In this document: piece after piece, positions 1 through 5,652 of the stretch
Layout: the number at the start of each line of letters is the position of its first letter
Numbering within the stretch: position 1 is the first letter of the stretch
NCBI GenBank assembly: GCA_021850405.1
Contig: JAJZMA010000207.1
Coordinates: 1 to 8,528 of the forward strand
Source of the DNA: a bacterium
Lineage (GTDB): Bacteria; Chloroflexota; Dormibacteria; Aeolococcales; Aeolococcaceae
DNA length: 8,528 nt
Reading direction: 5' to 3'
Program-made: the position numbers and the translations under genes
The notes under the pieces: model-generated
The model's database searches: none
Seen by the model: the letters and a program-made list of their open reading frames with translations, nothing else
Told to the model about the DNA's origin: nothing

Positions 1-500
1 AGGACCGGACGCTCGACACCTGGATGCACCAGATGGACGCGCCTTGCAGGAATGCCCATACGCAGAAGCTCATCGGCAGTAGAGCTGGAGATGGCAATGA
101 CCTGGGCGGCCCGCCGGTAGGCAAGCGCTTCCAGCGGCGAAAGGGAGCGCTTGAAGCTGGTCCTGCCGTGTGCCTGGGAATAGGTGTGATTGGCGGAATA
201 GACAACCGGAATGTGGGGGCGCCGCAGAAGCAGGACACCTCCGGGGCCGCCCTGGACGTGGAGCAGGTCAGCTCCCTGCCAGAGCTGTGGCCCGAGCTGG
301 TTGACCATGATCGAAAAATCCAGCGGTGCGCGGTGCAGTATTTTCCGGTAGGGGTGAGCATAGGCACCCCGGCTCGCAATGGTATCGGTATATACCCCCT
401 GCCGCTCAAGCTCTTTGCGCAGGTGCAGGACCACGACTCCCTGTCCGCCTATTGGAGGATCGTCATCAAATGAGAGCAGCCGCACATGAAGCCCAGTCAC
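1..500 (-). CDS. GT4-type glycosyltransferase, N-terminal half (cut by window edge)
   Basis: Likely a retaining GT-B glycosyltransferase of the GT4 group, transferring a sugar from a nucleotide-sugar donor to a glycan or lipid acceptor at the inner face of the membrane; the acceptor cannot be inferred. The 166 visible residues are the acceptor-binding Rossmann-like domain. An N-terminal strand (VRLLSF) leads to the Pro-Pro-Ile-Gly-Gly-Gln-Gly loop at 15-21, the usual GG loop of GT4 enzymes. Later come LLHVQGG at 79-85, the NHT motif at 104-106, ISSST at 137-141 and HPGVE at 159-163, which matches the family's 'PNGVD' position. The donor-binding C-terminal domain lies beyond the window, so this is not a real truncation. 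I chose the GTG at 500: it overlaps the mutM TGA (GTGA) and has GGAAAG 8 bases upstream. In-frame GTGs at 509 and 485 are alternatives. It appears co-transcribed with polA and mutM. Confidence 0.85.
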   Translation of the reverse strand, partial: MTGLHVRLLSFDDDPPIGGQGVVVLHLRKELERQGVYTDTIASRGAYAHPYRKILHRAPLDFSIMVNQLGPQLWQGADLLHVQGGPGGVLLLRRPHIPVVYSANHTYSQAHGRTSFKRSLSPLEALAYRRAAQVIAISSSTADELLRMGIPARRVHLVHPGVERPV

Positions 501-1360
501 CGCTGGCACTTTCCACAGAAGGTTGTGCCCCGTCCACCCAGCCTGCCAAAGGAAAGCGGCAGCCCGCAGTCCACACACGGCTCTCCCGCCCTGCCATAAA
601 CGGCAAGCTGCTGCCCAAACTGTCCGCGATTGCCAACTGCGTCCCTGTAGTCGCGAAACGTAGTGCCACCAGCAGCCACCGCGGCGAGAATCACCCTGGG
701 GATGGCCGCTGCCAGCCGGACGCACTCTTTCCTGCGAATGGTTGCGCACAACCGGAAGGGAGAGATCCTGGCGTCAAAGCAGATCTCATCCGCATAGATG
801 TTGCCGATCCCGGCAATGCGCGTCTGGTCCAGAAGATACAGCTTTACGGGCCGCCTGCGCTGCATAAGATCTGCCCATAGCTCCCCTGCAGATGGAGGCG
901 ACACTACCGGGTCAGGCCCAAGGCGCGGCAGGACCGCACTTTCCAGCAGCTCCTCCCGGCTCCCCAGTGCGAGCATTCCGAACCTTCGTGGATCCACAAA
1001 GGAGAGGGTCGCCCCATCGTCCAGGGTTACCTTGAGATGGGTGTGCTTCTCCAGCGCTGCCGGACCTTTCGGCACTGCCCAGATCAGCTTTCCTGACATC
1101 CCAAGGTGCACAAAAAGGGAAGCCTGGGGCCGGGACGGCGCAGCACTCATGACCCTTTGCTCTCTCCCTGCAATCTCAATGTATTTGCCATACCTGCCCA
1201 CATACGCAATCACCAGCCCCTTGAGCCCAGCTATAAACTGGTTTTTTCCGGGATACCGCACCATGTCTGGACGCAGCAGCTCTACCGAAACGATGCTGCG
1301 ACTGGGCAGCCTCCGCCCAAGCCCGGCAACCACTGTCTGTACCTCAGGGAGCTCAGGCAT
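497..1360 (-). CDS. mutM: Formamidopyrimidine-DNA glycosylase (Fpg/MutM)
   Basis: Bifunctional DNA glycosylase/AP lyase that removes 8-oxoguanine and ring-opened purines from oxidised DNA, starting base excision repair. At 287 residues it is slightly longer than the usual ~270. The start is the ATG at 1360, because the mature enzyme needs MPELPE at the very N-terminus: Pro2 is the Schiff-base nucleophile and Glu3 the general acid. An in-frame start at 1390 would bury Pro2. Other family landmarks are Lys59 (YGKY), HLGMSG at 85-90, DPRRFG at 123-128, GIGNIYADE at 184-192 in the helix-two-turn-helix, and a C-terminal zinc finger with Cys262, Cys265, Cys282 and Cys285 (C-X2-C-X16-C-X2-C). Arg277 lies in the finger hairpin. 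All catalytic and zinc positions are intact. The gene overlaps the end of polA by 8 bases and the glycosyltransferase start by 4, so its translation is probably coupled. Pol I can fill the gap left by this enzyme. Confidence 0.97.
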   Translation of the reverse strand: MPELPEVQTVVAGLGRRLPSRSIVSVELLRPDMVRYPGKNQFIAGLKGLVIAYVGRYGKYIEIAGREQRVMSAAPSRPQASLFVHLGMSGKLIWAVPKGPAALEKHTHLKVTLDDGATLSFVDPRRFGMLALGSREELLESAVLPRLGPDPVVSPPSAGELWADLMQRRRPVKLYLLDQTRIAGIGNIYADEICFDARISPFRLCATIRRKECVRLAAAIPRVILAAVAAGGTTFRDYRDAVGNRGQFGQQLAVYGRAGEPCVDCGLPLSFGRLGGRGTTFCGKCQR

Positions 1361-4088
1361 CTGCGCCAGTGGCAGCCACGCCCACCTCAAGCGGCGTCAT
1401 CTCCGACCAGACAACTCCAGCCTTCACATCCACCTCCAGCGGAACCGAAAGCTCTCCCGCAGCCATCATCGAGGAGACAAGCAGGCTTGCTGTCTCCTCC
1501 ACAGCATCCTCCGGCACCTCCAGCACCAGCTCGTCATGGACTTGCAGAATTACGGTAGCCGGACTGGAACGGGCAGCAAGTGCCGCATCCACATTCAGCA
1601 TGGCCCGCTTCATAAGGTCAGCTGCCGTACCCTGCAGCGGCATGTTTATCGCCATCCTCTCAGCAGCCCCCCGCAGCTGCCAGTTGGAAGAGTTTATGTC
1701 GGGAAGGTAGCGTCTGCGCCCAAAAAGGGTAGATGCATAGCCCTCCTTCCTGGCCTTCTCCCGGACACCATCCAGGTACGCGACTATCCCATGAAACAGC
1801 GTCATGTACTGCGTTATAAACGCCTTTGCGTCGGGACGGGACATGCCAGTGTCCCGCGAGAGCCCATATTCCGAAAGCCCATAGATAATCCCAAAGTTGA
1901 CCGCCTTGGCATGCCGTCGCATCTCGGCTGTAACCGCCTCCTGAGGAACCCCGTAAACAAGCGCTGCTGTACGACGATGGATATCCTCATGGTTGGCAAA
2001 CGCAGCAACAAGCTGCCCGTCTCTCGAAAAGTGTGCCAGTATCCGCAGTTCAATCTGGGAATAGTCAGCAGCAACCAGCCGCTGCTGCAGTGGCGCCCGG
2101 AAGGCTCTGCGCACCATGGGCCCCCACTCCCCCCGCACCGGAATGTTCTGGAGATTAGGATCAGATGAGGAGAGTCTCCCGGTTGCGGCCACTGCCTGAT
2201 TAAATGAGGTGTGGACCCGGCCGGTCTCATCGGTAAGCTCAAGGAGTGCATCCACATAGGTGCCCTTGAGCTTGGTCAGCTGGCGCCACTCCAGCACCAG
2301 CCCCACCACCGGGTGCATCTCACGCAGCGCCTCCAGTGTGTCTGCATCCGTGCTGCGCCCAGTCTTGTTCTTCCGCCCAGCTGCAAGCCCAAGCCTGTCA
2401 TAAAGAAGCCCGGCCAGCTGCTGCGGACTCCCCAGGTTTATCTTTTCCCCAGCAGCCCTCTCTGCCTCCTCTTCCAGCTCAGCAATCCGACGAGCCATCC
2501 GTTTTCCCAGCTCCGCCAGCCAGATGGTGTCCACTACCACACCGTGCTGCTCCATTCTCGCCAGTACCGGGATGAGCGGCATTTCCATACCGTCAAAGAG
2601 TGCAACCAGTTCACGCTCCTCCAGCCGCAGGGAAAGGGCATTCCTCACCAAAGCAAACAGCTCTATCCACCTGCACCAGTAGGTCGCCATCGCGTCTGGG
2701 TCAAGACTTGCGCCCCTGCGCCGGACCGCGCCCAGATAACCATCTTCTGGTGGCAGCTGCTCCTGGCACAGCTCGGCGGCAAGAACATCGAGGGTAAGGG
2801 CACGACCGCGCGGAGCAGTCAGATAGGCAGCAAGCATGGCATCAAAACTGCAGTTGGTAACAGTTACACCGAGCCGCCCCCATGCCAGTACCTCCCGTTT
2901 CAGGTCATACCCCTGCACCGCGATATCTGGATCCGCAAGCAGCGCACCGACAAGGGCAATGGACGCACCATCTGTGCCCTCCACATATGCCGGATGGCTC
3001 CCACTCCGGTCTGCAAGAACGAGCCCGGCAACCGGAGCAGTGAGCGGGGGCCCTTCAAAAACAGAGCGCACTACAAGGACTCCCTGCTCCCTTGCCAGCG
3101 CAAGGGTCTCTTCCAGCTCTTCCTGCAAAGCCGCCCTGCGCACGGGCAGAGGAGACGCTATGCTGCTGGCGTCACTGCTGGCAGCAGCTCCTCCAGCCGG
3201 CTTGCCACCGTTTCGCACCATGAGCTGGGGAAGCCGTGCCGCGAGACTACGTAGTGCAAATGACTCGAGCAGCTCCCGCACTGATGGCGACTGACGCTCC
3301 TGCCAGAGCGCCTTTTCCAGCTCTACCGATAGAGGCACATCGGTAACAATGGTGGCAAGGGTCCGGTCCCGTGCAATGCCGCTTCGGTGCTCCTCAAGCA
3401 GGTGACGAACCCTCCCTGGAGGCATCTCCGGGAGCTGGGACAGGATGGCATCCACTCCTCCATACTGCTGCAGGAGTTGCGTTGCCATCTTTTCGCCAAT
3501 GCCCGGAACGCCTGCTATATTGTCGCTGGCATCACCGCGCAGCGCCTTGTAGTCCGGAACCAGCTCAGGGGGGAATCCATACCGGGCGATAACGGCTGCG
3601 CGGTCGTAGAGGACCGTATCTCTCACCCCACGCCTGGTGATAAGTACCGACACCTGGTCGGACACCAGCTGCAGGGCGTCATGGTCTCCAGTTACCACTG
3701 TCACCAGAAAGCCAGCGTCAGCTGCATTCCGACAGATGCTCCCGATGATGTCGTCGGCCTCAAACCCCTCCTGCTGGATTACTTCCAGCCCAAGTGCACT
3801 GACCACCTGGATGGCGTAATCCACCTGCGGGACCAGATCCTGCGGCATCGCCTGCCGGTTTGCCTTGTAGTCGTCAGAAAGATCGTTGCGGAAGGTGGGC
3901 CCATGCAGGTCAAAAGCCGCAAGCGCGTACTGGGGCTTCTGCTCCTGGAGTACAGAAAAAAGCATGGAGAGCAATCCCAGGAGAGCATTTGTGGGCCGGC
4001 CCTGCTGATCGCTCATGGGAGGGAGCGCAAAATAGGCGCGGTAGAGAAGGGAGTGCCCGTCAATGATGACGAGCTTGCGTTCAGACAC
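1353..4088 (-). CDS. polA: DNA polymerase I, proofreading site apparently lost
   Basis: Family A DNA polymerase of 911 residues for gap filling and Okazaki-fragment maturation. The 5' nuclease domain (about 1-290) has a full metal site: Asp10, Asp60, Glu110, Asp112, Asp113, Asp135, Asp137, Asp186 and Asp189, plus the helix-hairpin-helix GVPGIGEK at 193-200. A Gly/Ala/Ser-rich linker (about 293-312) leads to a 3'-5' exonuclease-like domain (about 315-490) in which the DEDD carboxylates are not conserved. The polymerase domain (about 495-900) is complete: motif A DYSQIE at 675-680; motif B with Arg724, Lys728, Phe732 and Tyr736; motif C HDE at 851-853. Phe732 is the residue linked to discrimination against dideoxynucleotides. 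The C-terminus runs about a dozen residues past the E. coli end and overlaps mutM. The GTG start at 4088 is forced by an in-frame TAG four codons upstream; AGGA lies 7 bases before it. First gene of the minus-strand cluster. Confidence 0.98.
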   Translation of the reverse strand: MSERKLVIIDGHSLLYRAYFALPPMSDQQGRPTNALLGLLSMLFSVLQEQKPQYALAAFDLHGPTFRNDLSDDYKANRQAMPQDLVPQVDYAIQVVSALGLEVIQQEGFEADDIIGSICRNAADAGFLVTVVTGDHDALQLVSDQVSVLITRRGVRDTVLYDRAAVIARYGFPPELVPDYKALRGDASDNIAGVPGIGEKMATQLLQQYGGVDAILSQLPEMPPGRVRHLLEEHRSGIARDRTLATIVTDVPLSVELEKALWQERQSPSVRELLESFALRSLAARLPQLMVRNGGKPAGGAAASSDASSIASPLPVRRAALQEELEETLALAREQGVLVVRSVFEGPPLTAPVAGLVLADRSGSHPAYVEGTDGASIALVGALLADPDIAVQGYDLKREVLAWGRLGVTVTNCSFDAMLAAYLTAPRGRALTLDVLAAELCQEQLPPEDGYLGAVRRRGASLDPDAMATYWCRWIELFALVRNALSLRLEERELVALFDGMEMPLIPVLARMEQHGVVVDTIWLAELGKRMARRIAELEEEAERAAGEKINLGSPQQLAGLLYDRLGLAAGRKNKTGRSTDADTLEALREMHPVVGLVLEWRQLTKLKGTYVDALLELTDETGRVHTSFNQAVAATGRLSSSDPNLQNIPVRGEWGPMVRRAFRAPLQQRLVAADYSQIELRILAHFSRDGQLVAAFANHEDIHRRTAALVYGVPQEAVTAEMRRHAKAVNFGIIYGLSEYGLSRDTGMSRPDAKAFITQYMTLFHGIVAYLDGVREKARKEGYASTLFGRRRYLPDINSSNWQLRGAAERMAINMPLQGTAADLMKRAMLNVDAALAARSSPATVILQVHDELVLEVPEDAVEETASLLVSSMMAAGELSVPLEVDVKAGVVWSEMTPLEVGVAATGADA

Positions 4089-4118
4089 CTCCCCATCCTA
4101 CTAGGAAGCCGCCCGCCA

Positions 4119-4143
4119 CGGGGAGCTCCAGCCCGGCTCCCCG
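4119..4143 (-). promoter_or_regulatory. GC-rich hairpin in the polA leader
   Basis: A perfect 8-bp inverted repeat (4119-4126 with 4136-4143, all G-C except one A-T pair) encloses a 9-base loop. In the minus-strand transcript it folds about 30 bases upstream of the polA GTG start. No U-run follows, so it does not look like an intrinsic terminator. It could affect polA translation or mRNA stability, or be a chance fold in GC-rich DNA. The rest of the 225-base polA/BFN intergenic region also holds a 6-bp stem (4192-4197 with 4205-4210); I saw no convincing polA promoter. Confidence 0.35.
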
Positions 4144-4301
4144 GAGGAGATGCGATTGCACCAGGAGTCGCCGGGCACGGTCGCGATCAGCGGAGGCTGA
4201 CGCTGCCTCCCCTCTCCACGGGCGCAACTTCCCCTAATCTTCAGAAAAACTGCCGCAGCCAGCCCCGGCAGGCTGCCGCCAGAGGGAGGGGGGCACGGCG
4301 G

Positions 4302-4307
4302 TATGAT
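4302..4307 (+). promoter_or_regulatory. Possible -10 box (TATGAT) for the BFN-family gene
   Basis: TATGAT matches five of six bases of the sigma-70-type -10 consensus and stands alone in a GC-rich stretch. It ends 6 bases before the ATG at 4314, so transcription from it would begin at or next to the start codon, giving a leaderless message. Consistent with that, the only purine-rich Shine-Dalgarno-like stretch (4281-4293) is more than 20 bases from the ATG, too far for normal use. No good -35 hexamer is visible 16-18 bases upstream, which weakens the call. Confidence 0.35.
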
Positions 4308-4313
4308 CACAGC

Positions 4314-4838
4314 ATGGCGGACTACACAGAGATGGTTGTGGACAGCATCCGGGTGCACGTGCCCACCGGACAGCACGTGGTCATCCTCAAGGAGAAGGCT
4401 GGAGACCGCTACCTGCCCATCTGGATTGGAGTAGACGTCGCAAAGGTCATCGTGCTCGGCATCCGGGGCATCACCCCGGATCGCCCTATTACGCACGACC
4501 TAATCGTCAACGTCTTTGGGGCGGCAGGAATAACAGTGGACAATGTCCTGGTCACAGGCCTTGCCAATGAAGTGTTCTACGCTAGAATCCGCTGCCACGA
4601 TCAGGACCGGGTTCTGGAGCTGGATTCCCGGCCGTCTGACGCCATCGCCGTGGCGGTCCGAGTGGCTGCTGCGATCTACGTGGCAGATGAAGTACTGCAG
4701 TCGGCTGCAGTGATGCCCGAGATAATCGCTACCTCCGAATCTGACCCGGAGGCAGAACAAAGGTCAGACCAGATGCGCGACTGGATAAACTCCCTCGAGC
4801 TGCCTGACCTTGGAGGAGACCCTCCCAGCACCGGCTAG
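4314..4838 (+). CDS. DUF151 / bifunctional nuclease (BFN) family protein
   Basis: A 174-residue cytosolic protein of the DUF151 family. Plant members have been reported as DNase/RNase 'bifunctional nucleases'; the role of bacterial members is largely unestablished, so activity here is by family name only. The BFN domain spans about residues 5-132. Family landmarks are GDRYLPIWIG at 30-39, RPITHDL at 57-63, the TGLANEVFYARI segment at 81-92, and DSRPSDAIAVAVR at 104-116. An acidic linker (about 140-150) leads to a C-terminal MRDWINSLELPDL segment like the short tail helix of many homologues. The reading frame stays open far upstream, but that part is antisense to polA; the domain begins right at this ATG, so I start here. 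The nearest SD-like stretch is too distant, so initiation may be leaderless. It is divergent from polA, and a hairpin follows immediately downstream. Confidence 0.88.
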   Translation: MADYTEMVVDSIRVHVPTGQHVVILKEKAGDRYLPIWIGVDVAKVIVLGIRGITPDRPITHDLIVNVFGAAGITVDNVLVTGLANEVFYARIRCHDQDRVLELDSRPSDAIAVAVRVAAAIYVADEVLQSAAVMPEIIATSESDPEAEQRSDQMRDWINSLELPDLGGDPPSTG

Positions 4839-4840
4839 GA

Positions 4841-4868
4841 GCTGCGCGGGGAAGCCCCGCCAGGCAGC
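4841..4868 (+). terminator. Hairpin after the BFN-family stop codon
   Basis: Two nested stems form one hairpin: 4841-4845 with 4864-4868, and 4846-4851 with 4855-4860 around a 3-base AAG loop, with a 3-base bulge (4861-4863) on the 3' side. The 11 base pairs are almost all G-C. It begins 2 bases after the stop codon, a typical terminator position, but no U-run follows. It may be a weak terminator, a 3'-end stabiliser or a processing signal between this message and the tRNA. I saw no clear promoter between it and the tRNA. Confidence 0.45.
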
Positions 4869-4922
4869 AGGGACGCCATGGAAGAGAGCGAGCGCCATCC
4901 TACGTGAGAGAATCAGGCACAG

Positions 4923-5008
4923 GCCGGGCTGGCGGAATGGTAGACGCGGCGGTCTCAAAAACCGTTGGGTGCAAGCTCATGAGGGTTCAAGTCCCTCGCC
5001 CGGCACCA
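4923..5008 (+). tRNA. tRNA-Leu, anticodon CAA
   Basis: Complete class II tRNA of 86 bases with CCA encoded at 5006-5008. The acceptor stem is a perfect 7-bp match (4923-4929 with 4998-5004) with A at the discriminator position, as usual for bacterial tRNA-Leu. The D arm has a short GCG/CGC stem. The anticodon loop reads CTCAAAA, giving anticodon CAA, which decodes UUG. A long variable arm with a TGGG/CTCA stem follows, then the T arm GAGGG-TTCAAGT-CCCTC. It lies 84 bases after the BFN-family stop codon on the same strand, without an obvious promoter of its own, so read-through followed by processing is possible. It faces the 3' end of the Tad-like operon. No integrase or duplicated tRNA end was seen, so there is no sign that it serves as an attachment site. 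Confidence 0.97.
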
Positions 5009-5013
5009 GCAAA

Positions 5014-5030
5014 CCGCGGCGCCGAAAAAA
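5014..5030 (-). other. Overlapping palindromes and T6 tract past the Tad-like operon
   Basis: Between the tRNA and the end of the Tad-like operon lie two overlapping palindromes, CCGCGG (5014-5019) and CGGCGCCG (5017-5024), next to an A-run (5025-5030) that reads TTTTTT on the minus strand. A minus-strand transcript meets the T-run before the palindromes, the wrong order for a standard intrinsic terminator. I found no good hairpin between the operon's stop codon and the T-run. It could at best be a weak or factor-aided termination site. Confidence 0.2.
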
Positions 5031-5065
5031 TAGTGTCCTTCTGCATCTGCATGTCGGGCGCACGG

Positions 5066-5638
5066 CTACGACAGTGTGGGAAGCGTGCTGCTGGCAGTAA
5101 ATGTGAGGTTGCTGGCAAAGGTAAATGGCAGCGGTTTGTACGCCACTGTGACTTTTATCGTACCTGGATGTGCCAGTCCGCCTGGCGGAAATGCATAAAC
5201 TGTTAGCTGTGCCGTATTCCCGGCCGTTGGGGCCTGGACCAGCGTGGTTGCAGAGCCACTGCTGGTGCACAGGGGGTTCTGGTCCACCGGCACGATGTTG
5301 GCAGCATTCTGGGCTGCCTTCTGGATGGAAAGGGGTGTACCGGACTCACATCCCGAGGAATCGCTCAGTGATGTCTCAATGGTTGCCTCGCGAGCGGCAC
5401 CACGGGCAGCATCCGAGATGGCAGCACTCTGGAAGAAGAGCCACCCCACACCTATAAGCCCAAACAGCATGGCAAAGAAAAACGGTGCCACCAGGGAAAA
5501 CTCCACCACCGACTGTGCACCCTGGCCGCGGTGTCGCTGGCCGCGGCTGCCCCACCGCTTCGCCACCGTATCATGGCGCACAGAAAGCAGCCAACAACAC
5601 CCGCCAGCAATCGCAATCGCATTTCTAAAATTCCGCAT
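5066..5638 (-). CDS. TadE-like minor pseudopilin with extended N-terminus
   Basis: A 190-residue TadE-like protein, probably a minor pseudopilin of a Flp/Tad pilus, anchored in the inner membrane with its C-terminal domain outside. The core motif is QSVVEFSLVAPFFF (42-55), followed by a transmembrane stretch (about 48-69) and the family-typical SDAARGAAREA (75-85). A type IV-like peptidase site would cut after Ala41, with Glu46 as the conserved +5 glutamate; Ala rather than Gly before the cut is less usual. The leader is long (41 residues) and carries a hydrophobic, Cys-containing patch (7-20) and then a basic stretch (21-38). The exported part has two cysteines (97 and 124), fit for one disulfide. 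I chose the ATG at 5638 because GGGGTGG sits 5 bases before it; an in-frame GTG at 5647 has no spaced SD. Last gene of the operon, 14 bases after the TadG-like stop. Confidence 0.82.
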   Translation of the reverse strand: MRNFRNAIAIAGGCCWLLSVRHDTVAKRWGSRGQRHRGQGAQSVVEFSLVAPFFFAMLFGLIGVGWLFFQSAAISDAARGAAREATIETSLSDSSGCESGTPLSIQKAAQNAANIVPVDQNPLCTSSGSATTLVQAPTAGNTAQLTVYAFPPGGLAHPGTIKVTVAYKPLPFTFASNLTFTASSTLPTLS

Positions 5639-5643
5639 CGTGT

Positions 5644-5650
5644 CCACCCC
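5644..5650 (-). promoter_or_regulatory. Ribosome binding site deciding the start at 5638
   Basis: On the minus strand GGGGTGG lies 5 bases before the ATG at 5638 and just after the TadG-like stop codon (TAG at 5655-5653). It overlaps the competing GTG start at 5647, which makes that start unlikely. Its position next to the upstream stop suits re-initiation by ribosomes finishing the TadG-like gene. Confidence 0.6.
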
Positions 5651-5652
5651 AG

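Noticed and set aside
1361..1390. Upstream in-frame start for MutM at 1390
   Set aside because: Fpg needs Pro2 as N-terminal nucleophile after methionine removal, so only the ATG at 1360, giving MPELPE, yields an active enzyme.
798..2168. Long plus-strand open frame of 456 codons opposite mutM and polA
   Set aside because: The opposite strand encodes full-length mutM and polA with all catalytic motifs. The plus-strand translation is low-complexity, rich in Arg, Ser, His and Pro, and has no recognisable domain.
2211..3254. Plus-strand open frame of 347 codons opposite polA
   Set aside because: It is antisense to the polA exonuclease-like and polymerase domains, with no motif and no convincing ribosome binding site.
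3387..4313. Possible long N-terminal extension of the BFN-family protein
   Set aside because: The frame is continuous, but this part is antisense to the polA 5' nuclease domain. The 174-residue protein from 4314 has the expected length and begins right at the family domain.
4923..5008. tRNA-Leu as an integration site for a mobile island containing the Tad-like operon
   Set aside because: No integrase, no repeated tRNA 3' end and no marked composition break were seen in the window.
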